Shown: piece by piece, positions 1-18,229 of the stretch
Layout: every line of letters begins with the position of its first letter
Numbering within the stretch: position 1 is the first letter of the stretch
DNA from: Glandiceps talaboti
Taxonomy: Eukaryota > Hemichordata > Enteropneusta > Spengelidae
DNA length: 64,000 bases
Assembly: GCF_964340395.1 (NCBI RefSeq)
Contig: NC_135554.1
Span: 23,384,592-23,448,591 of the forward strand
Direction of reading: 5' to 3'
The notes under the pieces: generated by a model
Seen by the model: only the letters and a program-made list of their open reading frames with translations
What the model was told of the DNA's origin: nothing
The model's database searches: none
Translations under genes and position numbers: made by a program

Positions 1-546
1 GTTAAAAAATATCCAAAAGATGATCAAACATACCTAGAGCTACAAGAGTATTGATTTGTAGAGGTATCAATTGCAGATTAAATTATTTTCAATATAATGC
101 TGACCGTGAATAAAACGATTGAATTTGGAAAAAATTGTGTAGTTTGATGTTTTGTGTTTGTTCAACCAAACTTGATGTATGTACTTCTCAAGATTAATAT
201 TTGATGAAGATCAAGATGTTGTACATTTGCCTATCGGTAGAATAGAAATATATAACTGTTCTATTTCTGTCCATCGGAAGGAATATCGTATGTAAGATGT
301 TTAGTAGTTGAAAAAAATTAGTGTTGCAGAATTTGTCCATCAAATTCATAACCTAAGGCATGTGTGATTTTGAAAAGCGTGCATCACCTCATGGCGAGAT
401 GAAGAAACCTGTACTGAAGACAATGTACTATGTAACTCTATTGGCTACCATCTTCAACCACATCTAGCTTGATATAGGTGTCTGGCAAAACTGTCAGAGA
501 GAACAGATATTCCTCACAACACTCCTGATTTTCCTTCTATTTTTAG
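1..546 (+). other. TNPO1 intron (partial)
   Basis: AT-rich sequence ending at the TTTTTAG acceptor of the first exon. The residues that precede LLKR in transportin (about YLKPLMTE in human) are not encoded here, so the upstream exon is off the left edge. No other signal seen. Confidence 0.8.
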
Positions 547-8997
<8,451 letters not shown>

Positions 8998-9037
8998 GAA
9001 TCACAAAGATGCACAGCAGAGAAGCTCTAAACTAAAG

Positions 9038-9518
9038 GTATGTGTATTTATAAGTATTTCGTATTTTCAATTTAACAGTATGTTAGTTGTTGTGGGCTAT
9101 GTCTTCTGTAGAAGACTTGTTTTCCACAAGTGTTTGCTAAGACTTAGCCCAAAAATCATGTGGTCTTTGAGTCCTAGAAGAATAAAAAAAATTATGTTTC
9201 AAAGATTGTGAAAGGTACTTGATTGAAATGTATTCACACTTTTCAGTTCTTGACTATGAACCATGTGAACTCCTCCATCAGCAATTATAACCAGTTTATA
9301 ATTAGATTTGTAGCCTTTTATATTGATATGCAAGTTGTTGAAAAGTAACTGTTAGTTTAGGTTCATTCTGAATTAATGTTTTTTTTGCCTCTCGGTAGAA
9401 ATTTTCAATTGTTAGTTTGTTTGTGTATTCTTTACTATGGGGAACATTCGTTGAAGCAGTCTTTACTTTTAGGTGTATCTGATTTATCCATAAGTATTTA
9501 TTTTCTGTTATTTTTCAG
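9038..9518 (+). other. Possible 3'UTR intron of TNPO1
   Basis: The base pattern AAAG|GTATGTG at 9034-9044 is a strong donor 40 bases after the TAG. A T-rich tract ending TTTTTCAG at 9511-9518 is a good acceptor. Both are seen directly; actual splicing is inferred. Confidence 0.4.
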
Positions 9519-10639
9519 CATAATGTCAACAAGGTTACTAGAAGTGGTGTGGATGTCGACTCCTAATTCTTTTGCATGCCTGTTGAAAGAAAAGATTTTG
9601 CATGTGAACGTTATTTACCATTGTATCAACACAGATAGTCGGACATCTTTTATCCCGAATGTTGTCCATACACGTACCGTAACGTGACTTTTATCACTGT
9701 ATTCACTTCATGGTGTACAACTAAGAAAAGAAAAAAAATCCGAAAACCCTAGTGAAAACCATTCTATGTGTAGGTGCTAAGACATGTGGTATGTAGCGAT
9801 AGGGTTTGAATTTTCCGGGATATCATGGCTTCTAGTTGGAATTCTATTGAGTTAAGGGGAACGGAGAAACATAGGAAAAAAAAACTAATAATAAAGGGAA
9901 AAATGAAGAACCGGGTAGTGATGATTCTAACAAGGAGGGGTTTAATTGTGCAGGGTAGAGCGGTTCACATATCTAACAAAAGGGTTTAGACCCCATTATT
10001 ACAAAGTTAGTCAAAAGTACAATAATTTTTTTTGCAAAGATTTTTTTGAGACTATTTCTCAAAACAAAGTATACATAAAAACTGAAGAAAAAAAAGTAAG
10101 ATAATTTTCCTTTCATTTACAAAGTAAGACATTTATGGTGCCATTTTGTGGTCACAGACCGACCACCTTATTAGGAAGTGTTTTTTTTTTCAAGAGTCTT
10201 TGTCTACTTAAGTTTATGTTAATTTCGATAGTTTTAGCAAAAGGCCAACAACGATGGCTGTTAAGTTTGCACACATAGAAAGTCAAAGAAACGCTTCTCA
10301 GATATAGATGCGGGCATTAATGCCAGTGTTCTCCCAGTTGAAATGGATACATTCGGATCACACAATGAACTGCAAGAAATCAATGCTTATATACTCAGAA
10401 TTTCAGTGGATCAGAAAATTTACAAGAATTTATAACCTCCCCCCATGCTGTCTGTGAGTGGTTCAGTCTAATTCTGTTGAGCGATGGACTATTCCAGTGC
10501 ACGGTGTCAGTAGGGGTGGTTTGACCGTTTGACGCGAGAGAACACTGATGTTGAACACCGCTATATAACCTCAGCTCAGCATTGTAAAGTACAATCATAT
10601 TAATCAAATCAAGATCATGAACTTTGTACAGTCTTTATA

Positions 10640-10657
10640 GAAAGAGAGAGAGAGAGA

Positions 10658-10690
<33 letters not shown>

Positions 10691-10706
10691 TGAGTGAGAG
10701 AGAGAA
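10640..10706. repeat. (GA)n/(GT)n low-complexity tract
   Basis: Alternating blocks of GA and GT dinucleotides, sitting in the presumed 3'UTR. Confidence 0.95.
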
Positions 10707-12616
10707 AAAATGATAACTTTATCAGTGTGAGAGGCAAGTATTGCATGAGAAATTCTGGATGCACGCACACCATTCACTTTTTGTGATTGTATTATTTTTT
10801 TTATTTGGAAACTATTGCATGACAGTCGATATTCTGCAAGTTATTTTTTTTTTTCATACTGTTATAGTATTTGTACCTTTAATCCTAACATTCCATCTGA
10901 CTCCTGTCTACAAGTTAGAATGCCACAGTGGTTAACCATAAAATAACTACCAAGTCATATTCCTGACTGTATGCCGGTGTCAAATTGTCACGGATATCAA
11001 ACCTACACCAGGTCATAAATAAATGCAAAACTCACCTTGTTTCGAAATCACAGAATGCAGTACTTTTTCAACCATCTTTTCACAAAAGTCCTGGATGAGA
11101 AATTACGAAAGAAGCCAACACAGAGGGCGCCAGTTCAGTCAGGAACATGACCCAATACTAGCCTTGAAGAAGGCCATATAAGAGTAGAAATTCATTTATT
11201 CAATAGCTGTAATTATTTTCGATCTTGCATCTTGCAGGTCAGAAGAGATTTTATTGTTTCTTTTTTTCCATTGTATATTATTGTATGCATGGTTATATAT
11301 CCCATAATACTATTGTAATGGAAAACACAGTGCAAAGCTTTAGTCATAGGGTCTCAATTGGATCATTACTCCGTATATATAGGGAAGGGGGAGATAAGGG
11401 AAAGGGGGCAGGGTCGGGCTGGGCCGGGCCGGGCAGGGAGGGGAGCAGGACGTGATGCTAGCAAGGGTACCGATAGTTGAGAGTCATGTGGTTATATAAT
11501 TCTTCACATGTCTAAGTGTTATAAATAGTGATAAACAAAAATCATTAAGTGTACCTTAGTTAGCGTAAGTACTTTTTTCCATATCATTTCCAACAATTCT
11601 GGGTAATTTACTTTTCCCAGTCGGGACACTTTTAGCACTTAGTTGGTAGCATACAAACTATTTTTGTCCTCAGTAGATGTACTTGTTTATATATTGACAG
11701 AGTAAGTTAGTATAAGTTCACCTAATTATTAAGTTACTTAAGAATCATACCAAGATATATTTAGTTGAATGGTACTAATAAGGTCATGTCTTACTAAGAT
11801 TGGAAATAATATGTTGCATGGTATATAATGTATAAGGATTTAAGATCGTTGTATGTCGTTTAGTACGTAAGATGACTTCGATTTGATGAGAGTGGGAAGG
11901 GGGATAGTGATCATGGTACAAATGATCGGTGGCTCGGCTTGTCTTCACGTCTTGTCTGTATATGTTGGTACGATACATGCTTGCCCCATGGATCTTGCGT
12001 CCTTCGTCGTTCACCACGTGTGTCTCCTGTGTTCCTGTCCATATGACCATGACATGCGAGTGTGCACTAGGTGAGAGTGTGTGGGTCACGCAGACCTCTA
12101 TGCTGTCGGGTTAGTTTTGATAATATTGTGGAAACTATGAATAGAGGGATGTGAGCCAGTTGTGGAGTAAAGTAGAGAAAGTGAAAGTATGAGTTTGTCG
12201 GTGGGCAGTCTTCTTTCCTCACATTGCTGCTATGTCAGTTCAGGTACAGTGTAGAAAAAAATACCAAGGCAGTGTGGGAATTTTTTCTTGCATTGTGTTT
12301 CAAAAATGCCTGGGTTTCTTGTAGGCATCCCTGATAATGAATACGGCTGTTCCACCAATTTAAACACTGGTTTCAAAAATTACCAATGCTTGTTACAAAT
12401 GATGATACCCAAAATTGAAAAACAACTTTGAAAGATTGTCCAGAAAAGTACTGTACCACCTTCTGAAGTTGTTTAAACAAATGCACAAAATGACAACACA
12501 AGTTCAGTTGTCTCCAAGTCACCTGTGGAACTATGCAGCAATGTTTAAGGGAAGTGTCTTGTTTCATTTCTTTTGTCCCAATCTTTTGTCTTTTACACTT
12601 TGATGTCTTTGAAAGT

Positions 12617-12845
12617 CAGTGACCATATATGGTGCGAATGGTCGTCTTTATGAATATTCATAATATTGACCATATGTGGAAAGAATGGGTGTCACCTACA
12701 TGACCATATATGGGTGCATTTTCATCCTTATAAATATTCATGTTAGTCACCATATATGGAAAGAATGGGTGTCACCTATATGACCATATATGGGGTGAAT
12801 TTCCATCTGTATGAATATTCCTATTAATCACCATATATGGAATGA
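12617..12845. repeat. 80-bp tandem array of CArG-type palindromes
   Basis: Five exact CCATATATGG palindromes (12623, 12704, 12750, 12784, 12831) and one CCATATGTGG (12670) alternate at 46-47 and 34 bp. They form about 2.8 copies of an 80-81 bp unit. Each unit also carries a TGAATATTCAT-like palindrome and GAATGGGTGTCACCTA. CCATATATGG fits the SRF/MADS CArG consensus exactly. Whether it acts as DNA, as RNA or not at all is not visible. Confidence 0.9.
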
Positions 12846-13268
12846 ATGAATGTTTGTGTGTCACTCACATTAACATTCAAAAGAACTTCCTCCAATCAAA
12901 AAATAAACTGCCAAAGGTATTATTTCAGACAGTTCCAAACTTGCAATACATTTTTTGTTTGTTATCTACAGTACTACCTGATTTCGTAGCGATGTTCTCT
13001 ACCTTTCCTTGTTACGTTTTTCATCTGGATTACAAAAGAAGTATTATTTTTTATTTTTCAAAAATAGTGACCACAACAAATTTCTGTGCACTCAAACAAA
13101 TAGCATTACAAGAATTTTGAACAAGAAATTTTATTTTTATTTTTTTCCCCCCATTGATTGTGGTTGGAGGATGTACCGCAGCTTACATGCAAGGATGAAT
13201 CTGCAGTGATTTGTAGTTCCTGCTATTGTTCTGCTAATCTGAGAATTTACCACATTTTGAAATTTGAA

Positions 13269-13293
13269 AAAAAAGGCAAAAAAAAAAAAAAAA
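13269..13293. repeat. Poly-A tract
   Basis: A run of A broken by a single GGC. It is not preceded by anything that looks like a retroposed gene. Confidence 0.85.
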
Positions 13294-13688
13294 GAAAGAA
13301 TAAAACAAAACGAGGAAAAGCAGAATGGTTGCAACGAGTTACAGATCACTACATCTATATTATGCAAATGAAGTTACCTGCCAGTTTGGTAACCTCATCT
13401 TTTGCTACATTAGTTATTTTATAAAAAAAAAAAGAGAAAGAAAATATATCAGATTAGCGCAACCTCATCCACGTACCCATAATGCATTTCATACGTTCTG
13501 AATTGACCACCACGTGGGCTCATTTCTGCCGGTCAGAAATATCCCCCATTGCAACTTCGTCTGCTGTCGTTCCATCTCGCAACTTGCATGCAATCATCAT
13601 CAGTTGTTCTGTTTCCTGTTTGTATCAACTGCCATGGACTTAGAATTTCAGAAATCTTTTTTTTTTGTAAAGTTGTTGACTAAGTCTT

Positions 13689-13882
13689 AATAAATGTAAT
13701 TTACGAATATAAAGTGGCAATAACCAGCATGACTGAGTCGTTACCGTAGTTACCACAGTAGAGATGACTTTGTTAGCAGTATATATTTTGTCATACAATA
13801 AAGAAAAAAAGGAAGAGGAAACGTAACTTTGATTTTTTAAACAAGCACTTTTTGAAGTAATGTTCGTATTTCTTGCAATAAA
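13689..13882 (+). terminator. Cluster of polyadenylation hexamers
   Basis: Three AATAAA hexamers (13689, 13797, 13877) lie within 200 bp of AT-rich sequence downstream of TNPO1. They are possible alternative 3' ends. Confidence 0.35.
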
Positions 13883-14721
13883 ATACCTTAATATTAAAGC
13901 TAGTATGTATTTATAACCATAAGAGAAAAAAATTGTAATTTATATTGACGGTAGTGTACTTGTGATAACACATTTAAATAACTAATACTCTTTTTGTAAA
14001 TGTATATATAGTGATAGAATTGAATTACGTTAGATTGGATAGTGTCCAGGTAGATATCTTTTTAGGTAGCATGATAGATTTCAAAAAAAAAAGGTTTCCG
14101 TTATTAAAACTGACAACTGTACAGGTGTGAATGTCCTTATTACTAATATACAGTGCAATGTAGTATCGTTGAGAAAAGGGAGAGAATTTAGCATACTTTT
14201 TTGGGGGTTTTTGTCTTCCACCGTACCACTCGTAGTAATTCTTAGTAGTTCTTTGGACACAGACTCTCAGTATTTGTCACACTACAATTTATCTGTTTAT
14301 CGATGAGAAAAAAATAAGATTGAGATGGAACGAAGCAGTGTGGTGGTTGGTTTTGATTGTAAAAGGAACCATCGAAACGTTCAAATTTCTGCTTGGCACT
14401 TTTTTTTTTGTTGTTGAGAAAAGTGGTTCACTCAAAACTGGATGGGCAATATGGCGATGTGTTTTGTTGACTGAAAAGAGTTTGATCAGAAATGTCTGGT
14501 TACAATGCCAGACTGATTGTGCACGTTTTAAAAAGTTTTGATTGGTCAATAAGCATGATTATGCATACTTGAAGGAATAGTATTGATTGGTCAGCAAGCA
14601 TTTATGTAAATTATGTATTGAAATGCATTATGGGGGAAACAATTCAGTCCATCATCCTATGCAGCCATTCACCCCCGTATCCATTGTATATGCTGAGTTT
14701 GTAACTGGAGGAAAGTATGTA

Positions 14722-14786
14722 TGTGTATATGTGGATGCGTGCGTGTGTGTGTGTGTTTGTTTGTTTGTATATGTATGTATGTATAT
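14722..14786. repeat. (GT)n/(TATG)n tract
   Basis: GT and GTTT/TATG low-complexity run in the presumed 3'UTR. Confidence 0.9.
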
Positions 14787-14995
14787 AAGTGTATCTGCCT
14801 TTCTGTCCTGTCCCAACTTCAAACCCAGAACAACTCTTGACATTATCTTCCTTTTGTATGTTCACGGTTGCCACGACAACTGTTTCTGTAAATTCAGCTG
14901 GTCTGTATAAAAGAACCTTTTTTTGCATGTTTTATTTTTCTTCCCTCATGTATAAAATGTGATATTATTTTTGTTAACTTATATGTGTATGTAAA

Positions 14996-15001
14996 AATAA
15001 A
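14996..15001 (+). terminator. Polyadenylation hexamer
   Basis: An AATAAA in the sequence GTAAAAATAAAAGACC. It is a candidate alternative end for TNPO1. Confidence 0.35.
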
Positions 15002-15182
15002 AGACCTGGGGCCACCAAATTATTTTAGGCTTTAAAAATATACATTATGATAGCTTGTTATAAATTGATAAATGTCATTGATAAGTCAATTGAGAAATTT
15101 TTGTAAGGAGGCTATAGATAGCTGTCAGGTTTATATATTGTCTTGTATGCTGCAGATACTAGAGCAACTAGCTTACATTACA

Positions 15183-15245
15183 AATAAAGCAATAGGCAGG
15201 TTAAGTCGTTAACCAATCGTGTGTGCGTCTTTTATTTGTTGAGTT
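15183..15245 (+). terminator. Likely distal poly(A) site of TNPO1
   Basis: AATAAA at 15183-15188 is followed about 30 bp later by a GTGTGTGCG block and then TTTTATTTGTTGAG. This is the best hexamer plus GU/U-rich downstream element pair after the stop codon. Confidence 0.5.
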
Positions 15246-15282
15246 TGGAATTTTCTTTAAGTCTGTAACGTATGCTAAGATG

Positions 15283-15864
15283 GGGCGCCCTCACACATCG
15301 GTCAACCCCTTTCTCAGGCTGGTGAGGGCGGTATGACATAGAATCTTACAGTCTAGAATGTTCTTCAAAAGATTTGTTGGTGTGGGTATTTCCTTAGTCC
15401 TTGTGTACTCGCTAAACACTATAGCAGGCAAGCAAAAACTTTGTTGAATTTTTTCAATCCGGAGCTGTTCGTACTCCTTTGAAGTGGATTTTTGCTAGTT
15501 TTATCAAGAGCTGTTGTTGAATAAGATCAATCCTTTGTTCAGGACCAACTTTTTTTATAGGTCTTCTAAACAACTGTTCTTCACATTTAAATGTTAATCT
15601 CTCTCCAACATTGGCCATTAAGTACTTTATACCCCTGAAGTTAGCAGGCAACTGTCCACAGCGACAAATCTTTCAGTTTTCACTTTTCATAGACTTAAGA
15701 CCCTTGCCAGCCTCCTCTTTCATCAATACCCGAATTGTTTCGTTCACTGTTTTGAAGTTCATGTTTCAGAAAATATTAATCTACTGTCTGGACCATTTGA
15801 TGTCGTTTGTCAACCCATTTATAAATTTATCGTGAGAGGGGTTGACTGATGTGTGAGGGCGCCC
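15283..15864. mobile_element. Non-autonomous element with 32-34 bp terminal inverted repeats
   Basis: The left arm 15283-15316 begins GGGCGCCCTCACACATCGG. The right arm 15833-15864 is its reverse complement with one mismatch and one 2-base gap. The interior has no intact transposase; a 65-codon - strand ORF (15454-15651) shows no recognised domain. No clear target-site duplication is visible. A similar arm appears at 33154-33185 and a decayed interior copy at 16039, which supports a mobile family. Confidence 0.65.
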
Positions 15865-16038
15865 ATCATGGTGTACCTTACAGTTTTTCATTACTTGCCA
15901 AACAATTCCCCCAGAATGTAGCTGCCCTACTCGGGTGTCACAAAATGACCATATGATAAATACAGCTTTATCCAGATGACTTGAGCTTGAGGCTGTATGT
16001 AGTTCTGCAGAAGGAGTGTGTCTTGTGTTACTCCCAAC

Positions 16039-16175
16039 CAATACCCAAATTATTTGTCATTCACTGATTTGACATGAAGTTCACAATTACATATTTTATT
16101 CTACTGTCTGGACCTTGTGATGGTTTGTCAACCAGTTCTAAATTAATCGGATACTGGTAGAGGTTTGATCACTGG
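16039..16175. repeat. Diverged partial copy of the inverted-repeat element
   Basis: It matches 15724-15850 in order: CAATACCC, an ATT/TTCACTG segment, TGAAGTTCA, then CTACTGTCTGGACC identical in both (15781 and 16101), then GTTTGTCAACC. The outer GGGCGCCC end is missing. Confidence 0.65.
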
Positions 16176-17399
16176 GTTATCATGCCTACTTCACAGGTCT
16201 GATTAATTAATTTTGAAAAAGAGCAAAACTGATCCAAATGTTTAGTGACTGAGGATTTATATCTCCATTGGTTTTTGTCATCTTCTTGGTACCTGAAATA
16301 GAATATTACTGCCTAGCTCGACACATAAAAAATAATGAACATTCAATTTTCTGGTCGGCACCATAACTCCTGCTTCATATGCTACACATGCATTACTGTA
16401 GGAGTGCATGCAAATAAGTTGACCTTCTTGCTCTATTTTGATCATCTAGCTTGAGGTATATTTATAAAATGCTATTGCAGGTACTGAGAATTGAAAGGCT
16501 ATTGGAGCTGACTTGACTTTGGGCACTGAATTCTAGATTAGTAGATAGCATGGTTTTGTAACTTCAACAAGAGAGGAGTTCAATACACAAACTATTGACA
16601 TATAATGTAAAAGATACAAACTACATCGTTATATGAGAATCAAAATTTGATAAGCTGGGACCGCTCAACATCAAACTGTCTTGAAATATGAATTTCTAAA
16701 TATACACATGGAAATATCACCCATAGTGTACACTTGCAGAGAAAGGTAGGGGTCATAAAAATAACTCGACACCAGTTCCATGTGTACCACAGTTCCATTC
16801 CAAGTGGAATTTTAGAATAGCAAAGATTTATACATGCAAGTTCTTAAGGAGATGAAGCCCATCCGTACCAATTTAAAGAATATGCGTACATTCTTTAGTA
16901 AACATGCATGTGCACAATGTTCAGGGCGCCCTCTCCAGGTGAGATTAAAAAGCCTATTGTTTATTAACGTGTTGTACATCCATGATAAAAACAAGAACAA
17001 TTATTTGTCCAGGAATGGGAAATTTCTAATCTATCTTTGTATTTATCTATTAACCAAAGGTGGAGGAGGGATAGTATGATTTAGCCTACCTGTAGACGTC
17101 AAGGACTATTGCAACTACACTACTCCACTTATAATATGTAGGTACAGATATAATAGGCAACAAATTTATATGCAAACTTCATACATGTAGGTCTGAATGA
17201 ATGAAAATATCCCCTTTTAAAGCTGACTATTTCCACTTAATGTTATACAATATCCTATATCTGATAAGTAAATCTTTCCTTACTGCATCTTTGAAAAGAT
17301 AATAAAAGTTACACCTATATCGTATCCTATAATATTATCCAAGAGTGATAATACACTTTTATAAAGTATCCAATTTCAATTGTTTCACTGATATTATTA

Positions 17400-18111
17400 T
17401 TTACACACTTGTAGTGTCTCGTCGGTGTCTCGACAGAGTTGGTGATGTGGCGACATTTTTTTTCTTCTATAACTTTTTTACATGAAGGTAAACTACCGAA
17501 GTGCGCCACCATAGGTAAAACTAGTAATATGTTTCAACAACAGTCCATCCTTAACCCAGCGACGCATCCTTCTTTTACAATGGAATCGACCAACAACGCT
17601 ACTTGTCGTACGTTCACAGAAGTACCATATGGAAATAAGCGGTCGAAGTCCGGTTTTGGTGTTTTGATGGTAAGCGATGCGTCAGAGGCTTACGCATAAT
17701 TCCTGAATCAGTGAATGGTGAACTAGGATATATTAGCTGATATCAAATTGAGACGGAAAAACTTCAGAAACAACCAACAACGAAGCCAATTTGGAAATCA
17801 GATGAGGCCGAAGTCAGTCGCCAGACCATTGGATAAACTTTGGGCTAGATTCGTAAACATCCCTGCATCATCAGACGACATTTGAGGTGTCCCGTTTGCT
17901 TGACAACTTTGAGTCCGCTTTGTTCCTTGAGTGGTTTCTCTGAGCATACAAGGATGACTGTATGTACAAAATCACGTTAAGTGTTCGGTTTGTGTTTCGC
18001 AAATTTTATTTTTGGAGATATCTACTACCACAGAAATATTGGAGGTCATTATTTGGAACGCGCTTCTGAGCTGTGCCACTAGAAGGCAGCCAGCAGACAC
18101 CAATCGGCAGG
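17400..18111 (+). promoter_or_regulatory. Presumed promoter and 5'UTR of the EGF/laminin-G gene
   Basis: CpG dinucleotides are visibly denser here than in the surrounding kilobases, as in many animal promoters. No TATA box stands out. An in-frame TGA at 18067-18069 closes the reading frame upstream of the ATG, so the last part at least is untranslated leader. The transcription start cannot be placed. Confidence 0.35.
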
Positions 18112-18229
18112 ATGATGGTCAACAAGGCAGTTCACGTTGGCGTTTTACTATTTGCAGTGTTGTCTGCACAATGTAGTTTCATTAACGCTCAGTATTCAGT
18201 TTATACATATGGCATGGAAAGTTTTAGAG
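18112..18229 (+). CDS. Exon 1: signal peptide
   Basis: It encodes MMVNKAVHVGVLLFAVLSAQ and on through CSFINAQYSVYTYGMESFR, ending in phase 1 at GTAAGT. A hydrophobic core VGVLLFAVLSA follows a lysine; cleavage is plausible after A26 (or A19). Two ATGs lie in tandem; the second (18115) has the stronger context, with A at -3 and G at +4. An in-frame TGA at 18067 rules out a longer N-terminus in this exon. Confidence 0.8.

Larger units (their letters stand above)
8998..15205 (+). other. Candidate TNPO1 3' untranslated and downstream region
   Basis: No convincing coding exon was found in these 6.2 kb. The stretch holds a candidate 3'UTR intron, a GA/GT tract, the CArG-palindrome array and AATAAA hexamers at 13689, 13797, 13877, 14996 and 15183. 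The last is followed by a GU/U-rich stretch typical of a cleavage site. A long 3'UTR ending near 15205 is the simplest reading; an earlier end cannot be excluded. Confidence 0.5.
15206..17399. other. Intergenic interval with an inverted-repeat element
   Basis: Between the presumed TNPO1 end and the promoter region of the next gene. It holds the inverted-repeat element (15283-15864) and its partial copy (16039-16175). From 16176 to 17399 nothing is recognised beyond AT-rich sequence. Confidence 0.6.

Noticed and set aside
11784-12089. 101-codon minus-strand ORF
   Set aside because: It lies in the presumed TNPO1 3' region, overlaps other chance ORFs on the + strand, and has no recognisable domain.
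15454-15651. 65-codon minus-strand ORF inside the inverted-repeat element, considered as a transposase fragment
   Set aside because: No catalytic motif or recognised transposase similarity; too short to support a call.
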